Shown here: positions 23,701-33,203 of the stretch, in pieces | How positions within the stretch are numbered: the first letter of the stretch is position 1 | Layout of the letters: each line of letters opens with the position of its first letter | Assembly (NCBI GenBank): GCA_019925795.1 | Contig: CM034307.1 | Coordinates: forward strand, 61,690,864 to 61,754,863 | Source: Dendrobium chrysotoxum | Lineage: Eukaryota; Streptophyta; Magnoliopsida; Asparagales; Orchidaceae | DNA: 64,000 nucleotides | Direction: 5' to 3' | Position numbers and translations under genes: made by a program | Notes under the pieces: model-generated | Database searches by the model: none | What the model was told of the DNA's origin: nothing | What the model saw: only the letters and a program-made list of their open reading frames with translations

Positions 23701-25233
23701 ATGGTCAACAGGCGTAGCAGTCGCCTCATAGGAGCCTCCCGCTCTCACTCTCATCAATCCAGGAATCAGTCTATGAATCATAGACGCCCGATATCTGCCT
23801 CTTTATACCCCAGGGGGCAAAACGCACCTGGAGAAGGGACCTCGGGACCCTCCCTAGAAGAGAGAATTCAAAAGATGGAAGAATCTCAAAACGAGATTCT
23901 ACAACTCTTGCGAGAGACTCAACAACCGACCCTAGCACCTCAGGAGGAGGTTCTTCTCCCTCGAGATCCACCACGTGTCGAAGCTGTTCAAATCGAACAT
24001 CTTCAAGACGAGATTCCTCTTCCTCCACTCAGGAGGCGTTCGCAGTCGCATCAAGATAATGAACTGGCTGATACAGCAAGTTCTACCCATCCTTCGCACA
24101 CAGGTCGGCAACCTCGTATTCCTTTGGACCTCCTCGAAGAGTTAGCCCGACCACACATTGCTGAGCTCCCTCGCAATGCCCTTTGCCACGAACTGCGACG
24201 ATTGGTCCAAGAAGAGTTCCCTACAGGAGGCATAAGGCAACCCCTTCGTCAGTGGGACTTGCAGGAGTCGTCACCCTTGACAGAAGCTATTCTTCAACAC
24301 GCTATTCCGGCAGGATTTAAACTACCAAGCATCGATTCCTACGACGGGACATCCAACCCGTACGAGCACATCGATCATTACATAACCATCATGCATATCC
24401 AGCGAGCTTCGGATGCCCTCCTATGTCAGGTTTTTCCTACTACACTCAAAGGACATGCGCGAACATGGTTCTACTCTCTTCCATCTAGAACGATCCCTTC
24501 ATTCGTCAAATTGGCCAAAGCCTTCGTTGAACAGTTTGTAGCCAATCAAAGAATTGCTAAAGATTCTTCCCACCTCTCCGGGATTCGTCAAAACGAGGGA
24601 GAATCGTTAAAAGAGTACTTTCAGCGATTTTCCACCGAGGCACGACAGATTCCAGGACTAAACCCAGAATTGCTCCGAGGGGTCTTCCTTGGAGGCCTTC
24701 GTCCTGGTCCTTTCTATTCGGCACTTATGCGCGACACTGTTCATTCATATGCCGATCTGATCCATCGTGTGGAGGCGCAGATATCTGCAGATGAGGCAAT
24801 AAATGCTCATAGAAAACAGTTCGAGCAAACCACTGGGAAGCGCAAGGGAGCACCTGAGGTGGAAATTCCCTCATCACAATGGAAAAAGCAAGGGAATAGC
24901 AATCTACCTTCTAGGCCCCCATTATCACAACGAGAACCTCGGCAGGAGAAAGAGTACACTCCGCTCAACACATCTCGAGCAAATGTGTTAATGGCGATTC
25001 AAGATCAGGACAAAGTGAAATGGCCGCATCCTTTGAAGCCAAATACAGGAAATCAAGATCAGTACTGTCACTTTCATCGTAGTCGTGGCCACACTACTGA
25101 AGCATGTTGGCAACTTAAGGATGAGATTGAAAGACTTATCCGCCAGGGCTATCTTCGACAGTTTATTGGGAACCCACCTACCCGAGAAGAAGCTCGCCCC
25201 ACTGGGGGGCAAAATCAACAACAACAAAGATAA
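23701..25233 (+). CDS. Gag polyprotein of the gag-only element
   Basis: A 510-residue open frame with no disruption. The ATG lies 31 bp after the primer site. Residues 1-50 are basic and Ser-rich. A short coiled coil, SLEERIQKMEESQNEILQLL, lies at about 51-70. A plant retrotransposon gag (capsid) domain spans about 250-345, including GHARTWFYSLPS, ESLKEYFQRFSTEARQIPGL and FLGGLRPGPFYSAL. The nucleocapsid knuckle at 456-469 is C-x2-H-x4-H-x4-C, with His in place of the usual second Cys, followed by EIERLIRQGYLRQFIG. This knuckle form occurs in several plant gypsy gag proteins. The frame ends in a Gln-rich tail with TAA. There is no readthrough into protease: the next frames hold only repeats. 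It would package the element's RNA in the cytoplasm. Confidence 0.93.
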   Translation: MVNRRSSRLIGASRSHSHQSRNQSMNHRRPISASLYPRGQNAPGEGTSGPSLEERIQKMEESQNEILQLLRETQQPTLAPQEEVLLPRDPPRVEAVQIEHLQDEIPLPPLRRRSQSHQDNELADTASSTHPSHTGRQPRIPLDLLEELARPHIAELPRNALCHELRRLVQEEFPTGGIRQPLRQWDLQESSPLTEAILQHAIPAGFKLPSIDSYDGTSNPYEHIDHYITIMHIQRASDALLCQVFPTTLKGHARTWFYSLPSRTIPSFVKLAKAFVEQFVANQRIAKDSSHLSGIRQNEGESLKEYFQRFSTEARQIPGLNPELLRGVFLGGLRPGPFYSALMRDTVHSYADLIHRVEAQISADEAINAHRKQFEQTTGKRKGAPEVEIPSSQWKKQGNSNLPSRPPLSQREPRQEKEYTPLNTSRANVLMAIQDQDKVKWPHPLKPNTGNQDQYCHFHRSRGHTTEACWQLKDEIERLIRQGYLRQFIGNPPTREEARPTGGQNQQQQR

Positions 25234-25600
25234 CCATTGAATAATATTCAAATGGTTGGTGAGATTGAGTAATGCTGCAACTTGAACCTTTGTGTTAGTA
25301 ATACTACTTGTCATGTGTCACCATGTATCTCTTCTATGATCAGTAGGATGTCACTCTAATGTCCTTAGTATTTCTACCAAGTCAAATGATGTGGTTGTCC
25401 CTATATGTATCTCTTTTATTGTACAAGAGAATTATTATATTGTCTTACAGTAATATAATGTGTTGTTCGTCCAATTTTGATATTGTCTCTTTCTTTAAAA
25501 AAGAATATAAATGACAATGAAAAACTACTGACAAATATAGTCTCTTTATCCTTGATTTGAGAAATACACAATCTTTATTGTGTCTCAATCACTGGATGAT
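25234..25600. other. Non-coding sequence after gag
   Basis: AT-rich spacer without a pol frame. It leads into the 86-bp tandem array. Confidence 0.7.
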
Positions 25601-25622
25601 CAATCCCAGGGGGATTCGATCT

Positions 25623-26040
25623 GACCTCTTCCACACAGGTTAACGTCGTCGAGCAAAGGCTCCGACATACAACCTCGGATAGGTCTCACATCCTTGGTGG
25701 ATTCTCTCGACCTCTTCCATACAGGTTAACGTCGTCGAGCAAAGGCTCCGACATACAACCTCGGATAGGTCTCACATCCTTGGTGGATTCTCTCGACCTC
25801 TTCCATACAGGTTAACGTCGTCGAGCAAAGGCTCCAACATACAACCTCGGATAGGTCTCACATCCTTGGTGGATTCTCTCGACCTCTTCCATAAAGGTTA
25901 ACGTCGTCAAGCAGGGCTTTGACATACAACCTCGAATAGGTCTCACATCCTTGGTGGATTCCCTCGACCACTCCTATACAGGTTAACGTCATTGAGCAGG
26001 GCTCTGACATACAACCTCATATAGGTCAAATGCCATTGGA
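25623..26040. repeat. 86-bp tandem repeat, five units
   Basis: Units start at 25623, 25709, 25795, 25881 and 25966 (periods 86, 86, 86, 85). Each starts GACCTCTTCCATACAGGTTA and contains GTCGTCGAGCAAAGGCTC and CATCCTTGGTGGATT. The first three are almost identical and the last two more diverged. A decayed sixth relative lies near 26095-26165. Confidence 0.95.
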
Positions 26041-26639
26041 TGATGTCTTGTATCCCAATCATTGGAAGATCATTCTTGGGGAGATTTAATCTAACATCTT
26101 CCCTTAACGTCATCAAGCAAGGGCTTTGACTTACAGTCTCAGATATGTCAAACATCCTAAAAGGATGTCTCTCACATTCGTTCAAACTAATAATACATCA
26201 AAAGCACAAAGCATGTCTTACAGATGCAATAACAATTCAGGTCCCTCTAGGGGACAAATCCTCATTTCATATACAATATCATTGGAGTTACATAAATTCA
26301 GATTCAAATATACATTTCTTCTCACCAGAAGTTGAAATCAAAAGGTACACTGGTGACACTCATACAAGCCAGTATCATCCAGTAACAAGTAACTTTAACA
26401 CAGTCAAATATCCTTGGTGGATTTAAGTGACTTCTCCCTTACTGCACGCAAGCATCTCCTACAACTGCTCCTTTAAAGAAAGGACATAACTGGATCATCA
26501 TCAGACCTCCACTCAGTTGACAGTGTTAGTGTATTGCCAGAATATTGGCATGTCACACTACTTCGGCCTCTTGATTCAGTAATATCTAATGTTGGCACAC
26601 TTCAGTATGGATGAATATTGCCTTAATACAATGTTACTG

Positions 26640-27230
26640 GACGCCGGCCATCATCTGCCCGTCGCCAGACCCTCGGCGAATTTCTACCCAACGTTGTATT
26701 TCTGCCAGTTGCGTGACTTGCCTCGGATATCTACCCGACGTTATACTTATGCCCGTCGAGGGACTTTCATCGGACTTCTACCCGACGACGAGCTTCTTCC
26801 CATTGCTGGGTCTCTGCCCATCGCCGGACTTTCGTTGGAATTTTGCCCAATATTTTCGTCGGACTTTTGCCCGACACCGTACTTCCACTCGACGCAGGAC
26901 TTCTGCCAATCGCGGGACTTTCGTCAGACTTCTGTCTGACACCGAACTTCCTCCCGTTGAAAGACTTCTGTCAGTCGCGTGACTTTCGTCGAATTTCTAC
27001 CCGACGCCGGACTTATGCCCGTCGTCGGACCCTCGTCGGACTTCAACCCGACGCTGTAATTCTTCCCGACGTCGGACTTCTGCCCATCGCCGGATGTTTG
27101 TTGGGCTTCTACCCGACACCGAATTTCTACCCGTCATAGGACTTCTTCCCGCCGACGGATTTTCGTCGGAGTTCTACCCGACGCCGTACTTCTTCCCGAC
27201 GCCTGACTTCCGACCATCTTCAGACTCCCT
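26640..27230. repeat. GC-rich minisatellite of GACGCCGGACTTCTGCCC type
   Basis: Degenerate units of about 24-27 bp: CGGACTTCTGCCCGTCGC, CGGACTTTCGTCGGACTTCTACCCGACG and variants. The two or three overlapping long frames here follow the repeat and are not proteins. The same unit occurs in both LTRs. Confidence 0.85.
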
Positions 27231-27280
27231 CCGACTAACATCTCACCTCCACATGAAGGAATGAAAAAGAAAAGAAATTT

Positions 27281-27625
27281 CTAACTCCTGTACAAGAGGA
27301 GGGGCGTTGTCTCAAGTAGGGAAAATCACCTACTGAATAACAACGAAATGCCTCAACTGTCAGAAAGCCAGAATGAGAGAAAAAAGAGGGAAAATCGCTA
27401 ACTTCTGTGCAAAAGGAGGGGCGCCGAGTTAAGTAGGGAAAGTCACCTACTCAAAAACGGCGGAAGGCCTCAAAATGCCAGAAACTAGAGGGGAGAAGAG
27501 AGGAATACTCTAACTTCTGCGCAAAGGGAGGGGCGCCGAGTCAAGTAGGGAAAATCACCTACTCAAAAACGGCGGAAAGCCTCAAAATGCCAAAAGCCAG
27601 AGGGAGAAAGGAAGAAGGGGCGAGT
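27281..27625. repeat. 112-117-bp tandem repeat, three units
   Basis: Units start at 27281, 27398 and 27510. Each starts CTAACTYCTG and contains GGAGGGGCGCCGAGT, CAAGTAGGGAAAATCACCTACT and GCCTCAAAATGCCA. Confidence 0.9.
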
Positions 27626-27659
27626 TTCTCCTAGGCCCTGGGGGTCTATTTATATTATT

Positions 27660-28158
27660 TTTGAGGGGGGGAGGATTCCAAAATTTTATTAAATTCCCTG
27701 AATTTTTTCAAAATTTTCGGAATTTTTTGGGATTTTTTCGGAATTTTTTGGGCCCCGCCACTTAAAAAAAAAAATAAAAAAAATAATATTTTTTTTTTAA
27801 ATTAACCGCGCCCCGCGCGGTTATAACCGCGCGGTTCCGCGCGGACGCGCCGGTTGGCGCGGGCGCCGCTGCGGGCGGCGGCGGGCGGCGGCCGGCCGGT
27901 TCGGCCGCCTACGCGTTCCCGGGCTCCGATTTCGGGCCCGGACGGTCCAAATTCGACGTTTTTGGGGTCCTCGGACACGTTTTTCGACGTTCCGGACTCA
28001 ATTTTGACACTTTCGGAGCTCAACGGGGCCTCTATGATCAAGTTCGAGCAAACATTTAATTTTTGGAACGCAAATTTTTGCGATTTTGCCAAAGTGAAAA
28101 GCTGACACATATATTTTTGGACTCCTGGAGCTTTGACGTCCAAAAATAGGGGGGCAAC
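27660..28158. other. GC-switch region and polypurine tract before the 3' LTR
   Basis: A run of AATTTTTTCGGAATTTTTTGGG units (27690-27760) passes abruptly into CGCGCGGTTATAACCGCGCGG, an inverted repeat at about 27817-27837, and then into an extremely GC-rich stretch to about 27960. The polypurine tract AAAAATAGGGGGGCAAC touches the LTR at 28159. Confidence 0.75.
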
Positions 28159-29150
28159 TGATACGTCATCGGAAAATCATCTTGATCGGGCACGAATCTC
28201 GAGGAAAAACTCAAGTTGGAAACTTCAAAAATTATTTCGGAGACTATTTAAACTCCGATTTCAGCAAACTTATAGTCGAACTGAGCGTCTCGGAAATACG
28301 AATCCAACGATACTAAATCCGACTCAACCCGAGCCCAAGTGAGTCCAAATCAAGTACCCGAAGCGCTGTTGGAAGCATCAAATAGCTATTTGAGTTACCA
28401 AACGGTCTCCGATTTTGGCGAGCTTATAGTCGAATCGAGCGGCTCGACGAGACGAATCCAACGAGCCCAAGATCCTAGAATTATGATATCATTAAGACCT
28501 TCAAATGCTTGATAAACGGTTCATGATCAAGGGATTCAATATCGGCCGTTCATCCGGATCACTCCCTATTTGCCCCTGATCCCTCACATATTTACGGGCT
28601 ATGCCACTCCAGAAAAACTATAAATAGCCCCTCATTTCTCTTAAGAAGGGACCTAAGCCAAGAAGCCAAGAAGAGAAGAAGAAGAGAAGAGAAGTCTAGG
28701 AGGGAACAGCTCCTCCTCGACCACCACCGGAACACTGCCGGAACTCCGCCGGAACACCACCGGAGCACCACCTGGTGCCCGAGGGACGCCGGAATTCTGC
28801 CCGACGCTAGAATTCTACCCGACGCCTGAGTGACGCCGGACTTCTTCCCAAGTGACGCCGGAATTCTGTCTGACGCCCGAGTGACGTCGGAACTCTGCTT
28901 GGCCTTGTAATTGATACTCATTGTAATCTGATCATCCTGAAGTTAAAGGACGAGTCAGCCTCGTGTATTTCAAACAACACTAGTGGAACGTTTTCAACTG
29001 GGCGTGGCCCCATGGTTTTTCCCTTTTTCAGGGCTTTCCACGTAAAAATCCTGGTGTTTCTTTCACTCTTCTGTTTGTGTGCTGGATATACGTACAACGC
29101 TGAGACGAAAATATTAAACTCTATCGCCGCGTATATTTGAGTCCGCAACA
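28159..29150 (+). repeat. 3' LTR of the gag-only element
   Basis: 992 bp, the same length as the 5' LTR, with about 19 single-base differences and no indels seen. Confidence 0.95.
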
Positions 29151-29155
29151 CATAT
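29151..29155. repeat. Target site duplication CATAT (right)
   Basis: Identical to 22653-22657. Together they fix the element ends to the base. Confidence 0.95.
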
Positions 29156-30473
29156 TATCTTTTCTCTTCCGTGTTAGGCACCTCCCCGCCTGCGAGTTTT
29201 GACAGACCACCTGACCTATTAGGGTGCAGTTCTGTCCAAGGGGATGTTGTGCAATCTTTAGGATATAACCTATTTTTTAAGCATGATTTTTAAACTGCTA
29301 CATATTGATTTAAGCATTTAATCGAGTCAACTAGCATGCATTACATTAGTAACAAATTAAAAAATGAGTCTAATTCTTAATTGCATTTTATTTAGACATC
29401 TCACCCAATATAAGTCAAGGGGTCAATTAGGAATTTGCTCTAGATGTCAGCCCCGCTCTCCTTAAACTAATCTTAAACAACATCCCTAACCATTCTTTCA
29501 TAAAAGACTGAACACATGGTTTTGAAGCGTTTAGGTGGTTTAGCTGGCTCCCCAATCCAGGCCGGGGTAAGTCTAGGATTACATTGCATTAGCTAGGTTC
29601 CGGGTTACTAATTTTCAGTGCCCATTTTAGATTTAAGTTCTGAGGCAGATCTTCAATCCTAAGACCTCAACCTTCAGGAAATCTAATTCCCACTTTCTAA
29701 TAAAATCAATCATTCAAACTTAAATATCTTTCAATCAAATTCAAGCCCAACACTTAGGATAGGTTGGGGTGTTTCTGAAGTTATTCAGAATCTCAAAACA
29801 CCTCATACCCCTCTTCCTTTGACTCCAAAAATAAGTGGTCAATCTTGAACCATTCCCTGTTGAATTTTCAGTCCCTGAACCTCCTTTGATATCAAGCTTT
29901 GAATTCCAAATGAAATTCGTACCGCTATTTTAATCGAGCGTATTTGTAGGAAATTTTCTAGTTTCCTATGATATAATTAACTACGAGGGCTTGCGCTTGT
30001 AGGAGATTTAGAAACCCAGACCATATTTTTAAAATCAAGTTTTTTTTTAAAATTTTAATTAATTATCTTTGAGAAATCAAACAAAAATGGCGATCATTAT
30101 CGTCATATTTAAATAATTAACTATGAATGATATTTTCTTCCTTTGGGATGATATATCATTTATTGATATAATTTTGAATATGAAATTAACGATAATTTAT
30201 CCAGATTATCGTGGCCGGATATTTGATTGAACTTCATTTTGATCCTTTGGGATCATATGTAGTTTTCTCCTGAATCTGACTACGATATTCAGGATCAAGT
30301 TTGTAATTCTAAATTTGAACCTATTAGGAGATTTTATCTCTACCTTTCGAGGTAGTATATTATCACTAATGGATGTTCAATTTTAGAATTCAAATTTAAA
30401 TATCAATTTTAAATCATTCCCAAAGATAATTAACATTTTCAAAACTATATATACACATTTTTCAATCAAAAAA
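29156..30473. other. Right arm of the unclassified nested element
   Basis: This continues the sequence interrupted at 22657. No gene, no LTR matching the left end. It ends AT-rich with a short A run next to the integrase remnant. Confidence 0.5.
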
Positions 30474-31080
30474 CTAGCATGGCTCTAGCAGCTTCTACCA
30501 GAGTCATATTCTTCCTTTCAGCTACCCCGTTCTACTGAGGGATCCTAGGAGCTGAAAAATTATGATCTATCCATTGCTCCTTACAGTAGATTTTAAACTT
30601 CTCATTTTTAAATTCTCCACCGTGATCACTATGAATAGTCACAATCTCACAACCTAGCATCCTCTGAATCCAAGTGGAAAAAGATTTAAACTGCTTGAAT
30701 GATTCACTTTTATGAGATAGGAATCTAACCTAGGTGAACCTCGAATAATCATCAATAATTACATACCCAAAGACTTTTCCTTCTAAGCTTGAAGTGCTGA
30801 CAGGTCCAAAGAGATCCATGTGTAGGACTTCTAAGGGTTTGCTAGTATTTATGTCTTTGATTGAGTGGAAGGAGGATTTGATTTGCTTCCCTAACTGACA
30901 AGCATCACACAGGTGATCCTTAGTGAACTCTAACTTGGGGACACCTCTCACTAAATCTTTTTAGGTGATCTTCCTAAGGCTTTTTATACTTGTATTACAC
31001 AATCTCCTATGTCATAGTCATAATTCATCAACAATTAATTTTAAGCAAATAGCAAAATCAACTTTAAAATAATTTAGATC
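30474..31080 (-). pseudogene. Copia integrase, N-terminal zinc finger and core, broken
   Basis: The segment 30951-30730 gives HLCDACQLGKQIKSSFHS (the CxxC of the HHCC finger), then DLFGP and VIIDDYSRFT, which contains the first catalytic Asp. After a stop, the next pieces read HSDHGGEFKN (second Asp) and NGVAERKN (catalytic Glu) with a further stop. The HH half of the finger (WHRRL..) is damaged near 31010. The reading stops at the insertion junction after EAARAM. Confidence 0.9.
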
Positions 31081-31084
31081 CAGC

Positions 31085-31430
31085 ATGTAAATATTATTGA
31101 TCTTTTTTCCCTACAGATTAATTTTATCATTTAAGCTTATAAGGTAGCAAGTTGATAGAAATTTTATGTTGAAGCCTTTATCACAGAGTTGGTTGATACT
31201 GAGTAGATTATATTTCAGTCCATCTACAAGTAAAATATTATCAATAATAAAATTTTTTGAATCACTAATTATACTTGATCTCACCACTCTCCTGGTGCTG
31301 TTATCTCTAAGTGTTACCTTGTCTCCTGCCCTGGTCTCCAGCAAAATGGATTGATTTGCATCTCCAATCATATGCCTTGAACATTCACTATCCAAGTACC
31401 ATATGCTCTCATGAGGTCTTTTGTGATAGC
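31085..31430 (-). pseudogene. Copia aspartic protease remnant
   Basis: WYLDSECSRHMIGD then GDKVTLRDNSTRRV, VDGLKYNLLSINQLCDKG and the CYLISL pre-integrase part. The catalytic triad D-S-G is changed to D-S-E, so the enzyme would be inactive. The rest of the domain is well preserved over 94 codons (31395-31111). Confidence 0.88.
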
Positions 31431-31677
31431 ATCCCTACAAAATTATTAAATGTCAGATTTAGGAACTCAAATAAGTTTGGGTCCCTTATGATGAAAAGAA
31501 AAATGCGATGCATACATGCTATGCTATGAATTTTATAATTTTGATCTCCACACCAAATGTGTTCTACGATGAATGGTGCAAGTGTGGGAGATATGTCCTA
31601 GCATGCCACATGAAAAATATCTGATACCAGAAAAAAGGAATTTCTAATCTATTTGGGTTATAGTGCCTCTTCTTGGG

Positions 31678-32097
31678 TTATATGATCTTTTCTCTTAAAA
31701 ATTCATTTGCCTTTTCATAGCTTGCCACTTGCTGTTTCAATGCATGCTCACTACTATCTAAATCACATTCCATGGTGTCAAGTTCTTTGAAAGCCTTTTT
31801 TAAATTAGTATGTGATGTTTTCAAAGAATTATGCTTAGCAGTTAAATCAAGATGATTTTTATTTAATGAATCAAATTCATCTAGTAAAGTTATGTGATTA
31901 CTATCCATAGTTGAATGATCTTTCATTAAAATTTCATGCTCTTTCTGCATATTTAAAAATTCAATTTTCAGGCTTACATGATCTTTCTTGAGCTTCCTAT
32001 ATGATGAGGGAATTCTCTCAAAAACTTTAAATAATTGATCATATGTAAGCTCGCATACCTCTTCTTGATCAGAGTGATCAAGGTGATCTGCCATCAA
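31678..32097 (-). pseudogene. Copia gag C-terminal coiled-coil segment
   Basis: 139 open codons, largely heptad-like (LNMQKEHEILMKDH, SLNKNHLDLTAKHNSLKTSH). It lies between the zinc knuckle and protease in the element's reading direction. Long coiled-coil gag extensions are known from SIRE/Maximus elements. A stop precedes the protease. Confidence 0.75.
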
Positions 32098-32159
32098 GCA
32101 TAAGTTGGTTACCTTCTCTTCAGCTTCAATTTTAGAGAAGTTAGATGATGAATCAGCCT

Positions 32160-33189
32160 AGAAAGCCTTTTAGATCTTCTTTTTGTCCTTTTTGAACTTA
32201 GGTTTTTCCTTACCCTTCTCATTGCTTGGGTGAGCCTTCAGTGTTGGACATTCAGATTTCACATGTCCTGACTTTCTGCATTCAAAATAGATAATGTCAG
32301 AAGAAACTTTAGAATGCTTATTATTCTTACATCTATTCCACTTCTAATGATACTTTTGTTTCTTCCTCAAGAAGCTCTTAAATTGCCTTGTGATTTAAGG
32401 CTATGTCATCATCATCAGAACTTAAAGAGCCAGAGTCAGAATCATTAGCCTTTAAGGCTATGGCTTTCTCCTTCTTCTTCTCACCTATATCAAACTGTCT
32501 TTGGTTCACTCCTTGCTCGTAAGCAATTAGTGATCCAAGTAAGTTGTCAATTGAATAAGTATTTAGATCCTTAGATTCAGTAATGATAATAATTTTAGCA
32601 TCAAAGGAAGAAGGCAAACATCACAAAATCTTGCTCACTTTTTTATAATTAGTGAGTTCTCTTCCTAAGGCATAAAACGAGGTAATGATTTGTGTAAATC
32701 TAGTATACATCTCAGAAATTAATTCATTGAATTTCATGCGAAAGAGTTCATAATCATGTAAAAGAATGTTCAGTCTAGATTATTTAACCTCATTCGTTCC
32801 TTCATAGGTAATGCATAATCTATCCCAGTTGCACAAGTTGAAACACACATATAATCTTTAGATTTTAATGCATAGAAAAAGCAGTTTAAATATTTAGCAT
32901 TCAATTAAGTAAGATCTCTATCATCAGTTGTCCATTCAGCAAAAGAGATTTTAGTTTTAACACTATCAATAAGTCTATAAGGTGCAGTATAACCTTCTTT
33001 AACAAGCATCCACATACGATAATCGATCGATTACAAAAAGGTGGATATGCGAGTTTTCCAAAAATCAAAAAGGATATTATCAAATAAAGGTGGTCGAGTA
33101 ATAGAATATCCTTCTGCGGTGTTATGATTGTCAAAGTTAGCTATGGATCAAAATTCAAAAGTTTTTCAAAACTTAATTTTATGAATCTC
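32160..33189 (-). pseudogene. Copia gag remnant with CCHC knuckle
   Basis: Reading minus from the primer site, damaged frames give EGYSITRPPLFD and FWKTRISTFL (the gag opening typical of copia), then a middle part with stops. 32617-32378 (79 open codons) contains LLGSLIAYEQGVNQRQ and an acidic DSDSGSLSSDDDD stretch. The knuckle CRKSGHVKSECP (C-x2-S-x-H variant spacing) lies at about 32280-32240. Confidence 0.8.
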
Positions 33190-33201
33190 GCTCTGATACC
33201 A
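33190..33201 (-). promoter_or_regulatory. Copia primer-binding site
   Basis: On the minus strand it reads TGGTATCAGAGC, the initiator-Met tRNA primer site, two bases inside the LTR edge. Confidence 0.9.
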
Positions 33202-33203
33202 GT

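Larger units (their letters stand above)
22658..29150 (+). mobile_element. Young gag-only (TR-GAG-type) LTR retrotransposon
   Basis: The element is 6,493 bp. Two LTRs of 992 bp each (22658-23649, 28159-29150) start TGATACGTCATC and end CCGCAACA. Perfect 5-bp target duplications CATAT lie at 22653-22657 and 29151-29155. A primer-binding site follows the left LTR (23651-23670) and a polypurine stretch AAAAATAGGGGGGCAAC precedes the right LTR. By hand I count about 19 differences between the LTRs (about 2%), so insertion is recent. The only gene is gag (23701-25233). Protease, RT, RNase H and integrase are absent, and the 2.9 kb after gag is three tandem-repeat arrays and a GC-rich tail. The gag and primer site point to Ty3/gypsy. 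Mobility would need enzymes supplied by another element. Confidence 0.93.
14885..30473. mobile_element. Unclassified non-coding element (about 9.1 kb without its own nested guest)
   Basis: Everything between the two halves of the copia integrase is foreign. Removing the gag-only element and one of its target duplications leaves about 9.1 kb. Best-fit flanks are CTAAC (14880-14884) and CTAGC (30474-30478), a 5-bp duplication with one mismatch. The left end then starts TGTTGACC, as an LTR could, but the right end (caatcaaaaaa) is not a canonical CA. I found no matching LTR pair, primer site, gag or pol. The left end carries a hairpin, ACCTCAT/ATGAGGT, at 14890-14909. The content is repeats: CCTAG-rich (14900-16050), TTGACC palindromes (16740-17720), a GC-rich part (18480-18850) and an AT-rich part (18850-21240). 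Confidence 0.55.

Noticed and set aside
25623..26040. Regular direct repeats suggesting a CRISPR array
   Set aside because: Contiguous 86-bp units without unique spacers, inside a plant LTR element.
26589..27139. Overlapping frames of about 100 residues in the gag-only element
   Set aside because: They translate the GACGCCGGACTTC minisatellite in three frames; no pol motif.
14885..30473. A Helitron, because of the hairpin near one end and CTAG at the other
   Set aside because: Flanks are not A and T, there is no 5' TC, and the base after CTAG is C. The hairpin and CTAG are at opposite ends.
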